A stretch of 64,000 nucleotides of DNA from JBNAGF01 sp049801055 (lineage in GTDB: Bacteria > Pseudomonadota > Alphaproteobacteria > Rhodobacterales > Rhodobacteraceae), in the NCBI RefSeq assembly GCF_049801055.1, contig NZ_JBNAGF010000002.1, positions 1 to 64,000 of the forward strand, in the 5' to 3' direction. Position 1 is the stretch's first letter. Each line of letters opens with the position of its first letter. This document shows, piece by piece, positions 24,311 through 32,836 of the stretch. Below the pieces are notes generated by a model, which did no database searches, was not told the DNA's origin, and saw only the letters and a list, made by a program, of their open reading frames with translations. A program made the translations under genes and the position numbers.

Positions 24311-25783
24311 TTACTCCGCCGCGGGTTTGACCTTGAAACCTTGCTCGATCATGTCCGAAGGCTCGACCGGATACTGCCCCGAGAAGCAGGCATCGCAGTA
24401 TTGCGGGCAGGCCGCATCCCGGCCTTGAGCTTCGCCCACGGCACGGTAGAGGCCATCGAGCGAAATGAACTTGAGGCTGTCAACGGCCAGATGCCGCACC
24501 ATTTCTTCTTCCGACATGGTCGCCGCCAGCAGCTTTTCCCGCTCGGGCGTGTCGACGCCATAAAAACAGGGCCAGGCGGTCGGCGGTGATGCAATCCGGA
24601 AATGCACCTCCTTGGCGCCGGCATCCAAGATCATCTCTTTGATCTTGCGGCTGGTGGTGCCGCGCACAACGGAATCGTCGACAAGGATAACTCTTTTGCC
24701 CTCGATCAGCGCGCGATTGACGTTGAGCTTGAGGCGCACGCCCATATTTCGAATTTGTTCGGTGGGCTCGATGAAGGTGCGGCCCATGTACTGATTGCGG
24801 ATAATCCCCATCGCATAGGGAATACCGCTTTCCAGCGAGTAGCCGATGGCAGCTGGTGTTCCGCTGTCTGGAACCGGGCAGACGATGTCGGCGTCGACCG
24901 GGGCTTCCTTGGCCAGTTCGCGACCGATGCTTTCGCGTGTCTCATAGACAGAACGCCCCCCGAGAATGGAATCGGGGCGAGAAAAATAGACATGCTCGAA
25001 GATGCAGAACTTAGATGGCTGAGGCCGGAACGGGCGCTGGCTTTCGATGCCGGCAGCAGTAATGACAACCATTTCTCCGGGATCGATTTCGCGGATGAAT
25101 TCCGCGCCGATGATGTCGAGGGCGCAAGTTTCCGATGATAGGCACCAGCCTTCTCCGATCTTTCCGAGAACCAGCGGCCGCACACCCATAGGATCGCGCA
25201 CTCCGATCAGCTTGGTGCGGGTCATCGCGACGACCGAGAACGCACCCTCGACCCGTCGCAGCGCATCCTCCATCCGTTCGGGGATATTGCGTTGCAGGGA
25301 CCGGGCCATCAGGTGAATGATGCATTCGCTGTCTGAGGAAGACTGAAAGATCGACCCGCGTTCGATCAGTTCTTTGCGAAGGGAAACAGCATTGGTGATG
25401 TTGCCGTTATGGGCAATCGCCGCGCCGCCCATCGAAAACTCGCCAAAAAATGGCTGCACGTCGCGGATCGCAGTCTGTCCTTTGCTGCCGGCGGTCGAAT
25501 ACCGGACATGGCCGATCGCAATCGGACCCGGTAAGGTCTGCATGATATTTTGTGACGTGAAATTGTCGCGGACATACCCAAAACGACGCGCATTGTTGAA
25601 GCCTTGTTCAGGGTCGTGGCTGACAATGCCTCCGGCTTCCTGCCCCCTGTGTTGCAGGGCATGCAGGCCGAGGGCGACAAAGTTGGCGGCGTCTTTCACG
25701 CCGACGACGCCGAAAACGCCGCATTCCTCGCGTAGCTTGTCGTCATCAAAGGGATGGGCGGGGGGCATCTGCGGGCTTTGCAA
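24311..25783 (-). CDS. purF: Amidophosphoribosyltransferase
   Basis: PurF makes 5-phosphoribosylamine from PRPP and glutamine, the first step of purine synthesis. The 490-residue protein has the N-terminal nucleophile cysteine (EECGVFGVVG, residue 21) after a short propeptide. The PRPP loop VILVDDSVVRGTTSRK is near residue 365. A TTG at 25783 has GGAG five bases upstream; an ATG at 25768 is the alternative start. cvpA lies 134 bases upstream on the same strand, the widespread cvpA-purF order. Confidence 0.97.
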   Translation of the reverse strand: MQSPQMPPAHPFDDDKLREECGVFGVVGVKDAANFVALGLHALQHRGQEAGGIVSHDPEQGFNNARRFGYVRDNFTSQNIMQTLPGPIAIGHVRYSTAGSKGQTAIRDVQPFFGEFSMGGAAIAHNGNITNAVSLRKELIERGSIFQSSSDSECIIHLMARSLQRNIPERMEDALRRVEGAFSVVAMTRTKLIGVRDPMGVRPLVLGKIGEGWCLSSETCALDIIGAEFIREIDPGEMVVITAAGIESQRPFRPQPSKFCIFEHVYFSRPDSILGGRSVYETRESIGRELAKEAPVDADIVCPVPDSGTPAAIGYSLESGIPYAMGIIRNQYMGRTFIEPTEQIRNMGVRLKLNVNRALIEGKRVILVDDSVVRGTTSRKIKEMILDAGAKEVHFRIASPPTAWPCFYGVDTPEREKLLAATMSEEEMVRHLAVDSLKFISLDGLYRAVGEAQGRDAACPQYCDACFSGQYPVEPSDMIEQGFKVKPAAE

Positions 25784-25917
25784 GGCAGGCAGCTCCGAAT
25801 CCTAGATCGCTGGTCGCTCTCCACATAATGACTCAGCTGGCCGGAGTCACCAAAGGATCACGAAGTTTCTGCCCCTAGTGCAGTTTCGACGCAGGCTGAA
25901 CTGCAATTGCCAGCCTC

Positions 25918-26472
25918 TTACTGGCTACAGGCGCCAACCAGACCTTCGTATTGCTGAGTAATCCAGCCAAGTGCCTGTTCGGGATTCTGTTCTTCGATCT
26001 TGCCAGTCATGCGCTCGAACACAGCGGCCGAGCGGCTTTCGTCCACCAGCGTGAAGTTCTGGCCGGTCATCACCGAGTCATAGACAAAGAAGGCAATTGC
26101 AACCAACAGGATGCCGCGCGCAACGCCAAAGAGGAAACCCAGCCCCTGATCTAATCCACCAAGAGCAGATCGCTGAACCAGAGATGAGAACAACGGCGTG
26201 AAAAAACTGACAACGATCAGGGCCACCGCGAATACGGCTGCAAAAGCGGTAATCACGCTCAACTCACAGCTATCGCGCAAGAATTCGCCGATTACGGGAA
26301 CCTCGCGGATCAATGGCTCGACCTGAGGGGCGAAAATGAAGGCCAGAACCGCGGCAGCGACCCAGCCTGCGATGGCCATTGCTTCGCGCACGAGACCGCG
26401 GGAATAGGCCAGCAGTGCCGAGACTACGATCACAAGGGCGACAACCCCGTCGATGATGGTGAAACCTTCCAT
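25918..26472 (-). CDS. cvpA: CvpA family membrane protein
   Basis: The 184-residue protein has four hydrophobic segments and the CvpA pattern: TIIDGVVALVIVVSALLAYS, a glycine-rich LVREAMAIAGWVAAAV, and LGGLDQGLGFLFGVARGILL. CvpA is linked to colicin V export and envelope stress tolerance, with its mechanism unsettled. It stands between radA (75 bases upstream) and purF on one strand. Confidence 0.92.
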   Translation of the reverse strand: MEGFTIIDGVVALVIVVSALLAYSRGLVREAMAIAGWVAAAVLAFIFAPQVEPLIREVPVIGEFLRDSCELSVITAFAAVFAVALIVVSFFTPLFSSLVQRSALGGLDQGLGFLFGVARGILLVAIAFFVYDSVMTGQNFTLVDESRSAAVFERMTGKIEEQNPEQALGWITQQYEGLVGACSQ

Positions 26473-26547
26473 GGCTCTCGCCGTCTCCTGTCCTGCGCTC
26501 TACATGCCGTCGCGTATGCGGCTTGGCTTTACGATCCGATCAAACCT

Positions 26548-27912
26548 TTACCCGGCCCCGAATACCTCCCCGACAAATCCTGTCAGGTCGGTGGCGCGAA
26601 TGAGGTTCAGACCGCCCCCCGAACCGGTTTTTCCGCCAGCCGGGGCAATGGCCGAGGTGAAACCAAGTTTTTGCGCTTCTTTCAACCTGTTTTCGGTCTG
26701 CGGTGCCGGGCGAAGGGCCCCAGAGAGAGATATTTCGCCGAAAACCACCGTATCCGAGGGCAGGGAGGCGTCTTCTCGGGCACTCAGGAGGGCGGCGGCA
26801 ACTGCCAGATCTGCGGCGGGCTCGGAAACCCGCATACCCCCGGCCACGTTGAGATAAACGTCAAGTCCGGCGAAAGGAATTCCGCACCGCGCCTCCAGTA
26901 CCGCGAGGATCATGGCGAGCCTGCCGCCGTCCCAACCGACAACAGTTCGGCGAGGTTGCGAATGTGGCGATGGAGCAACAAGAGCCTGCAGTTCGACAAG
27001 CACCGGTCGCGTGCCCTCAATTCCAGCAAACACCGCCGAGCCCGGGCTGGGTTCGCCGCGTTCGGACAGGAACAGGGCGGACGGGTTGGAGACTTCGGCC
27101 AGACCCGCGCCGGTCATTTCAAACACGCCGATTTCATCGGCCGGGCCAAAGCGATTCTTGACCGCACGCAGGATCCGGAACTGGTGACCGCGTTCGCCTT
27201 CAAAATAGAGAACGGTATCGACCATATGCTCTACCACCCTCGGACCGGCGATCTGGCCGTCCTTGGTGACGTGGCCGACCATGATGATCGACACGCCGTG
27301 GCGTTTGGCGAATGACGTTAGTTCATGTGCGGCGGCGCGGACCTGACTGACCGAGCCCGGCGCGCTCTCGACATTGTCTGCCCACATGGTCTGGATCGAA
27401 TCGATTATCGCAAGTTGCGGGCGCTCAGCCTCCAACGTGGTCAGGATATCGCGCAGATTCGTTTCGGCAGCCAACTGGACAGGTGCCTTGTCCAGCCCGA
27501 GGCGCCGTGCCCGCATCCGAACCTGTGCCGAAGCTTCTTCGCCCGAGACGTAAAGAGTTTTCAGACCAGAGGTGGCGAATTTAGCGGCGGCCTGCAGCAG
27601 GAGCGTGGATTTGCCAATTCCGGGGTCGCCGCCAACAAGGATTGCCGACGCCGGAACAAGCCCGCCACCAAGAACCCGGTCAAGTTCATCCAACCCGCTC
27701 AGCGTGCGTGGCGGTGGGGTCTCTTCGGTCGAAAGGTCGGTCAGTTCAATCGCTTTCCCACGTTTTCCGCCCAGAGATTTCGAGGCAGGACCGGCGGAAA
27801 GCGGGCGATCCTCGGCGATGGTGTTCCACGCGCCACATCCTTCGCAACGCCCGGACCATTTCGAGAACGAGGAACCGCAGGAAGAGCAGGAAAAGGACTT
27901 TGTCTTGGCCAT
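26548..27912 (-). CDS. radA: DNA repair protein RadA
   Basis: RadA is a RecA-like branch-migration ATPase in recombination. From ATG 27912 the product has 454 residues: a C4 zinc finger (CSSCGSSFSKWSGRCEGCGAW region, 9-27), Walker A GGDPGIGKSTLL near 90, the family's KNRFG motif (AVKNRFGPADEIG), and a C-terminal Lon-protease-like domain. A 27-codon upstream open extension is not used, as the zinc finger normally begins the protein. Confidence 0.97.
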   Translation of the reverse strand: MAKTKSFSCSSCGSSFSKWSGRCEGCGAWNTIAEDRPLSAGPASKSLGGKRGKAIELTDLSTEETPPPRTLSGLDELDRVLGGGLVPASAILVGGDPGIGKSTLLLQAAAKFATSGLKTLYVSGEEASAQVRMRARRLGLDKAPVQLAAETNLRDILTTLEAERPQLAIIDSIQTMWADNVESAPGSVSQVRAAAHELTSFAKRHGVSIIMVGHVTKDGQIAGPRVVEHMVDTVLYFEGERGHQFRILRAVKNRFGPADEIGVFEMTGAGLAEVSNPSALFLSERGEPSPGSAVFAGIEGTRPVLVELQALVAPSPHSQPRRTVVGWDGGRLAMILAVLEARCGIPFAGLDVYLNVAGGMRVSEPAADLAVAAALLSAREDASLPSDTVVFGEISLSGALRPAPQTENRLKEAQKLGFTSAIAPAGGKTGSGGGLNLIRATDLTGFVGEVFGAG

Positions 27913-27989
27913 GATGGTGTTGTGCCTCAGCCGGGCAAGCGGCTCAACCGGTGATTTCAGGTGCTGCTCAAGTGTCTGGTTTGGGTGGA

Positions 27990-28439
27990 TCAATCAACAG
28001 CGGGTTCGCGGTTTTGCCTTTCGGTCAGGACACCCAAAGCGATAGAGCCAAGGATGCAGGCCGTAAAGAGATAGAGCCCCCATGCCGTTTCGATTGTTGC
28101 GTAGGAAATGCCCTTGGCCAGCGTGATGTAGAGGGCGATGAGAAAGACATCGGCCATAGCCAGTTTGCCCAGAACATGCAGAGCGGGCAAGGCACGTGGA
28201 TCAAGCAGGTTCCATTGAACAAGCGCCAACCCTATCGTCTTGAGATAGGGCGCAAAGATCGCAAAGGCCGTGACGATCAGAGCAAGGATCACGTCGCTGT
28301 CCCAAAGCGACTGCAGGCCGGTTATTACGCTGATTTCGCTGAGGCCGAAGATCGGCAGCAGACCGGCCCGCATAAGTGGTGCAAACCAGGCGATGGGATA
28401 AAGGATCAGTAGCGAAAGCGTGGCAATGCGGAGGGGCAT
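27990..28439 (-). CDS. PqiA-domain (paraquat-inducible protein A-like) membrane protein
   Basis: The 149-residue protein has four membrane segments. It matches a single PqiA half: SLLILYPIAWFAPLM, LPALHVLGKLAMADVFLIA and WGLYLFTACILGSIALG. PqiA proteins support lipid or solvent tolerance with MCE partners, but none is adjacent here; mlaFE lies 1.3 kb downstream. The usual cytoplasmic cysteine motifs are absent, as in other short versions. Confidence 0.82.
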   Translation of the reverse strand: MPLRIATLSLLILYPIAWFAPLMRAGLLPIFGLSEISVITGLQSLWDSDVILALIVTAFAIFAPYLKTIGLALVQWNLLDPRALPALHVLGKLAMADVFLIALYITLAKGISYATIETAWGLYLFTACILGSIALGVLTERQNREPAVD

Positions 28440-28545
28440 ACAGATCCGGTAGTGTTGTTAAGTGGTTCCTACCAACTAGTCATCCGGCCGTCTGATTGAA
28501 AGGCCGGATGCGGCATTTGTCTCGACGGATCTTTCGTGGCTGGCG

Positions 28546-28854
28546 TCAGAAAAGATCTGCGCCGCCAAAGTCCCCGCCGCCAATATCACCGCCGAAACCG
28601 CCGCCAATGTCAGGTTCCGGGAAGCTCGGCAGGGGCACTGCGATTGGCGGTTCCGGTGCAATCGGCAGTTCGACCTCCGGAAAATCAGGATCCGGCGGAA
28701 TGACGATCGGCGGTCGGTCATAATAGCGCCAGTAGGGGCTGTAGCCGATACCGGCATGAACGCGTGCCGAGCCCGTGCTTTTCATGCAACCCGATAAGCT
28801 TGTGGCCACAAGAGCAAGTGCTGCGGTCAAAAGGAAAGTGCGCGATCTGGTCAT
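28546..28854 (-). CDS. Small Pro/Gly-rich lipoprotein
   Basis: The 102-residue product has a lipoprotein signal (ALVATSLSGC, Cys23). The mature chain is proline-rich (PPIVIPPDPDFPEVELP) and then glycine-rich at the end (GGGFGGDIGGGDFGG), so it is likely extended and disordered in the periplasm. Its start overlaps the stop of the upstream VOC lipoprotein (ATGA), so the two are made together. No family is recognised. Confidence 0.68.
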   Translation of the reverse strand: MTRSRTFLLTAALALVATSLSGCMKSTGSARVHAGIGYSPYWRYYDRPPIVIPPDPDFPEVELPIAPEPPIAVPLPSFPEPDIGGGFGGDIGGGDFGGADLF

Positions 28855-29669
28855 TGAGCCAATCCCTTCCGCGTTACGATGCCAATGGCCGCCCCCGTCG
28901 GATCCAGAAGGATTGCGGCCTCGCCCTCCCGTGTCAGCAGACCACCACCCAGCGATCTGGCGCTGGCAATCGTGGCCTCGAGATCGGCTACCAGAACATA
29001 TGGCAGCCAGTTCGGCTCAACCTGTGAACGGGGAACACGAACAAGACCTGCGCGGGTCCTGCCGGCCTTGGTAAAGATGGTGAACTTACCGGATTTCCGG
29101 GTCTCGAACCCTACGAGTTCGCGATAGAAATGCCTGGCCCGCGAGGTGTTGTCTGTCAGCAAATCGACCCAAACCCAGCTGTTTAGCGTCAGCCCGTCGC
29201 TTCGCGGAACCCCGGCAGACCCGTCGTAAAGCGTTAGTGTTGCGCCCGAATTGTCGGAAATTGCAGCAAAAACCCCACGCCCCTCGGTGTCCAGGCGCTG
29301 GGATAGTTTCCCGCCAAGTGACTCTGTGGTGTGTATCGCTGCCAAAGTGTCAGACACGCTCAGAACCGGCTCCCATTTGGATTCAGCCCGTTGCTCGCCA
29401 CCGATCACGCTCACCAGTCCGCCGATGAAGGCGCCATTCGAGGATATGAGCTCGGTATCCTCCCCGAGCGGTTTGGAGAATCTCCAGCCAAACAAATCTG
29501 AATAGAAGCCCCGCGCCACATCCGGCGTTTCGGTAACAAGATCGAACCAGGCGAAACTGCCCGGATCGTTGGTTTGACGCATAGTCGGTGTGCATGCGGT
29601 CAGCAAAAGGCAGAGGCCGGTCAGCACCAGCCATCGCGAAGTTTGGAAACTTCCAATCCGGTTCGGCAT
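28851..29669 (-). CDS. Lipoprotein with two VOC-like domains
   Basis: The 272-residue product begins with a lipoprotein signal (GLCLLLTAC, Cys26) followed by two vicinal-oxygen-chelate modules, about 38-145 (FAWFDLVTETPDVARGFY) and 160-270 (WVWVDLLTDNTSRARHFY). Metal-ligand histidines typical of enzymatic VOC domains are not obvious, so it may bind rather than convert a ligand. Placement in the envelope is unusual for this mostly cytoplasmic fold. GGGGGAA three bases before the ATG supports the start. It is co-translated with the Pro/Gly-rich lipoprotein. Confidence 0.78.
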   Translation of the reverse strand: MPNRIGSFQTSRWLVLTGLCLLLTACTPTMRQTNDPGSFAWFDLVTETPDVARGFYSDLFGWRFSKPLGEDTELISSNGAFIGGLVSVIGGEQRAESKWEPVLSVSDTLAAIHTTESLGGKLSQRLDTEGRGVFAAISDNSGATLTLYDGSAGVPRSDGLTLNSWVWVDLLTDNTSRARHFYRELVGFETRKSGKFTIFTKAGRTRAGLVRVPRSQVEPNWLPYVLVADLEATIASARSLGGGLLTREGEAAILLDPTGAAIGIVTRKGLAQ

Positions 29670-29766
29670 TTATTCCCCCGAAATCAAGCAGCATGATCCC
29701 GATGACCATAGGCGCAAGCGGTGTCATGCGGCAACCGCTGCGATCTGAAACTGTTGCGACGCCCGA

Positions 29767-30513
29767 CTATCGGACCGCTTCGATCGGCCCTTCGGCGCGT
29801 CCGTGAATGAACTGGTCGAGGTAGGGATCTCCGCTGGCGTCCATCTCCGCCACGGGGCCGGTCCACTGAATTAGACCGTCATGCAGCATCGCCACGTTGT
29901 CGGCGATGGCGCGGACGCTGGACATGTCGTGGGTGATGGTCATGGCCGTCGCCCCCATTTCGACCACGATTTCGCGGATCAGATCGTTGATCACGCCAGA
30001 CATGATCGGATCGAGACCGGTGGTGGGTTCGTCGAAGAAGATGATTTCAGGCTCGGCAGCAATCGCGCGCGCCAGCCCCACGCGTTTCTGCATGCCCCCG
30101 GACAGCTCAGAGGGGAACAGATCAGCGACATTGGAGCGCAGGCCAACACGCCGGAGTTTCTCTATGGCAATGTCGCGCGCCTCCTCCGCCGGGCGTTTGA
30201 GTGAGCCGCGCAACAGGCGAAAGGCAACATTCTGCCAGACCGGCAGCGAGTCAAAGAGCGCTCCACCTTGAAACAGCATCCCGAAACGGGCAAGAAACGC
30301 ATCCCGATCGCCGCTGTCTGCATCTTTGCCATCCACTAGGATCCGCCCGGAATCGGGTTTGATCAGGCCAAGGATGCACTTGAGCGCCACCGATTTCCCG
30401 GTGCCCGAGCCGCCAATGATAACCATCGAAGTTGCCTTGGGAATCTCCAGATCCATGCCGCGCAGGACATGGTTGTCGCCAAAAGCCTTTTGAACATTCT
30501 CCATCTTGATCAT
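29767..30513 (-). CDS. MlaF-like ABC transporter ATP-binding protein
   Basis: This 248-residue ATPase has Walker A IGGSGTGKSVALK near residue 35, ABC signature LSGGMQKRVGLARA near 140, and Walker B IIFFDEPTTGLDP. It groups with MlaF/Ttg2A subunits that drive retrograde phospholipid transport with an MlaE permease. The start overlaps the mlaE-like stop by four bases. An MCE (MlaD) partner is not in the window. Confidence 0.88.
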   Translation of the reverse strand: MIKMENVQKAFGDNHVLRGMDLEIPKATSMVIIGGSGTGKSVALKCILGLIKPDSGRILVDGKDADSGDRDAFLARFGMLFQGGALFDSLPVWQNVAFRLLRGSLKRPAEEARDIAIEKLRRVGLRSNVADLFPSELSGGMQKRVGLARAIAAEPEIIFFDEPTTGLDPIMSGVINDLIREIVVEMGATAMTITHDMSSVRAIADNVAMLHDGLIQWTGPVAEMDASGDPYLDQFIHGRAEGPIEAVR

Positions 30514-31292
30514 AGCGAGAAGAAAACCCCTGTGAGCATGAAGTTCGCCGCCAGAATCAAGACCGCTGCGGCTTCGACCGAAGATTTCGTGGCCCGGCCC
30601 ACGCCCTGCGCGCCTCGGCCAGAGTTCATCCCATAAAAACAGCCCATAATTGCAGCAAGGCCACCGAACACCATGCCCTTGACCAGTGACGAGATCACGT
30701 CGAGCGGCTCAAGGAAATCGACTGTGTTCTGAAGATACGCGGCAGCGTTGAACCCAAGGCTCTGCGTAGCAACCACATAACCGCCTGCGATGCCGATGAT
30801 GTCGCCAACACCGACCAGCAACGGGACGGTTATCAGGGCGGCCAGCACACGCGGAGCCACAAGGTATTTCATCGGGTGCGTTGACAGCGTGACAAGGGCG
30901 TCGATCTGTTCGGTCACCTTCATCGTGGCGATTTCGGCGGCGATGCTCGACGTGACACGGGCCGCGATCATCAGCCCGACCAGAACCGGGCCAAGTTCCC
31001 GCACCATGCCGATTGCCACGATCTGCGGCACGACCGCCTCGGCGTTGAAACGCGCTCCGCCAGCATAGATCTGCAACGCCAGCGCACCTCCGGTGAAAAT
31101 CGCCGTCAGGCCAACAACCGGCAACGACAGCCAGCCAACCGTCAGCAAGGAATTGACGATTTCACGCGGATAGAAAGGTGGTCGAAAAATGTGCGACAAT
31201 GCATTGATCGCAAACAAGGTTTCTCGGCCGGCCATCGCCAGTGCATCAAGAACCATGCGCCCGATCCGGGCCAGGAGGTCCAGGGGGTTCAT
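30510..31292 (-). CDS. MlaE-like ABC transporter permease
   Basis: The 260-residue membrane protein has five or six hydrophobic segments and the MlaE family block: VRELGPVLVGLMIAARVTSS, AAEIATMKVTEQIDALVTL. It forms the permease of an Mla-type lipid transporter with the ATPase encoded immediately downstream. Its start overlaps the alr stop by four bases, so alr, mlaE and mlaF are probably one transcriptional unit linking cell-wall precursor and envelope lipid functions. Confidence 0.9.
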   Translation of the reverse strand: MNPLDLLARIGRMVLDALAMAGRETLFAINALSHIFRPPFYPREIVNSLLTVGWLSLPVVGLTAIFTGGALALQIYAGGARFNAEAVVPQIVAIGMVRELGPVLVGLMIAARVTSSIAAEIATMKVTEQIDALVTLSTHPMKYLVAPRVLAALITVPLLVGVGDIIGIAGGYVVATQSLGFNAAAYLQNTVDFLEPLDVISSLVKGMVFGGLAAIMGCFYGMNSGRGAQGVGRATKSSVEAAAVLILAANFMLTGVFFSL

Positions 31293-32323
31293 TCCGTGTA
31301 GTGCCTCCGATAACGACCGCCAATCGAGGTCAGGATCTCATAGCCGATTGTTCCTGCCGCATCAGCAAGGTCGTCGACGGTTTGCTGCGATCCAAGAATG
31401 GAAAGCGTTTCAGGCTCATGGTCAAGATCGGTCACATCGATGCCGATCAAATCCATGGATACCCGCCCCACGATGGTGCAGGCGTGCGCACCAGAATATA
31501 CGCGTGCCTTGCCGCTCATGGTGCGATGCAGACCGTCGGCGTAACCCGCCGCGACAGTAGCGATGCGCGAAGGCCGGGCGGCTGTCCATGTGTTGGAATA
31601 TCCCACTGTCTCACCCGGCGTGAGGTTCCGGATCTGAATCACGGGAAGATCAATGGATACCACCGGTTCGGCATCCGCGAAGGGCAGGCCACCGTAGAGG
31701 CCAACGCCGGGCCGGGTCAGGTCAAAGTGGTATTCTGGTCCAAGCAGAATCCCACCCGTTGCCGCCAGCGAACGTGGCACGTCAAGCCCGTCGGTCATCT
31801 GATGAAAGGCTTTGAGCTGACTGGTGTTCATTGCGTGCGGCGGATCATCGGCACAAGCGAGATGGGACATGATCAAACGAGGCTTCTGCCGCATGGCGAT
31901 ATCGCGCAGCGCCGCCCATTCCTCGGGTTCGATCCCAAGCCGGTTCATTCCTGTGTCGAGCTGAAGGCCGAATGCGTGACCGGGCAGGGCCTCGACATGT
32001 CGCAGCATCTGATCGACGGAATTGAGCATTGGTGTCAGGTCATGGGCGCGGATCAGGTCTGCGTCGTCTGCCAAATGTCCGGAAAACACTGAAATATCTG
32101 GCCCCGGGCCGATGGCTTCCCGAACGGCGGCGCCTTCTTCGGCAACCGCGACAAAAAACTTGCGGGCGCCCGCTTGGGCAAGAGTGCGGGCAACGACACC
32201 GGCGCCCAATCCGTAGCCGTCGGCCTTGACCACAGCCGCGGTCTCGCAGCCGGTCCTGGCGTCCAGCGCTTTCCAGTTGCGGGAGATTGCCCCAAGGTCG
32301 ATACTCAGAAGTGCTGTGCTCAT
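31289..32323 (-). CDS. alr: Alanine racemase
   Basis: Alr interconverts L- and D-alanine for peptidoglycan using PLP. The 344-residue protein has the PLP lysine K33 in AAVVKADGYGLGAG and the second-subunit tyrosine region VGYSNTWTA. Length is slightly short but normal for alphaproteobacteria. It ends in a four-base overlap with the mlaE-like gene. A 58-base gap separates it from the SnoaL-like gene at 32382. Confidence 0.94.
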   Translation of the reverse strand: MSTALLSIDLGAISRNWKALDARTGCETAAVVKADGYGLGAGVVARTLAQAGARKFFVAVAEEGAAVREAIGPGPDISVFSGHLADDADLIRAHDLTPMLNSVDQMLRHVEALPGHAFGLQLDTGMNRLGIEPEEWAALRDIAMRQKPRLIMSHLACADDPPHAMNTSQLKAFHQMTDGLDVPRSLAATGGILLGPEYHFDLTRPGVGLYGGLPFADAEPVVSIDLPVIQIRNLTPGETVGYSNTWTAARPSRIATVAAGYADGLHRTMSGKARVYSGAHACTIVGRVSMDLIGIDVTDLDHEPETLSILGSQQTVDDLADAAGTIGYEILTSIGGRYRRHYTE

Positions 32324-32381
32324 GGGCTGTTCATGCCACGGGCAGATCGGGCGTCAAGGGGTAATAGGGCGCGGCAGCCGG

Positions 32382-32813
32382 TCAGGTGGTCGGTTGCGGC
32401 ATGGAATGCCACCAGATACGCACGTCCTGTGCCAGTCCATCCCGGTCAAACTGGGCGCTCAGCATACCGTCCAGTTCCATGCGGGGCAGCGGATCTCCCG
32501 GTTTTCGATCCGGCAATCCGGTTCCTGTGGATCTCGCCCAAATCCTGAACAGCTCTTCGCTGGCCACCTGATAGGTGACGTTCCAGTGCGCGACGCCACC
32601 CGATGCCGTTTCCGCAAGTATTTCGTATTGCAGGAAAATGTCGTCCTGCAATTTGATCCTGTCCCAATATGCGGCAAGGGATTCGGGGCCGGTCTGGGCT
32701 TGAAAGGGCGTGTTGTGATAGACACCGTCAGGACGAAAGAGGGCAGCAAACCCTTTCGAATCCTGCGATTCCCAAACCCGCTTGTATGCGGCCATGAAGT
32801 CCCGGATGCTCAT
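32382..32813 (-). CDS. SnoaL/NTF2-like protein
   Basis: This 143-residue protein has the cone-shaped NTF2-like pattern: FMAAYKRVWESQDSKGFAAL at the N-terminus, LFRPDGVYHNTPF, and a WHSMPQ end. Homologues include nuclear-transport-factor-2-like enzymes and binding proteins, and no catalytic residues can be assigned. It lies 23 bases downstream of dnaB on the same strand, so it is probably expressed with it. It resembles in fold, not closely in sequence, the N-terminal domain of the cyclases at 6368-8161. Confidence 0.7.
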   Translation of the reverse strand: MSIRDFMAAYKRVWESQDSKGFAALFRPDGVYHNTPFQAQTGPESLAAYWDRIKLQDDIFLQYEILAETASGGVAHWNVTYQVASEELFRIWARSTGTGLPDRKPGDPLPRMELDGMLSAQFDRDGLAQDVRIWWHSMPQPTT

Positions 32814-32836
32814 GTCCTTGCCCTTTCAGATCCGGT

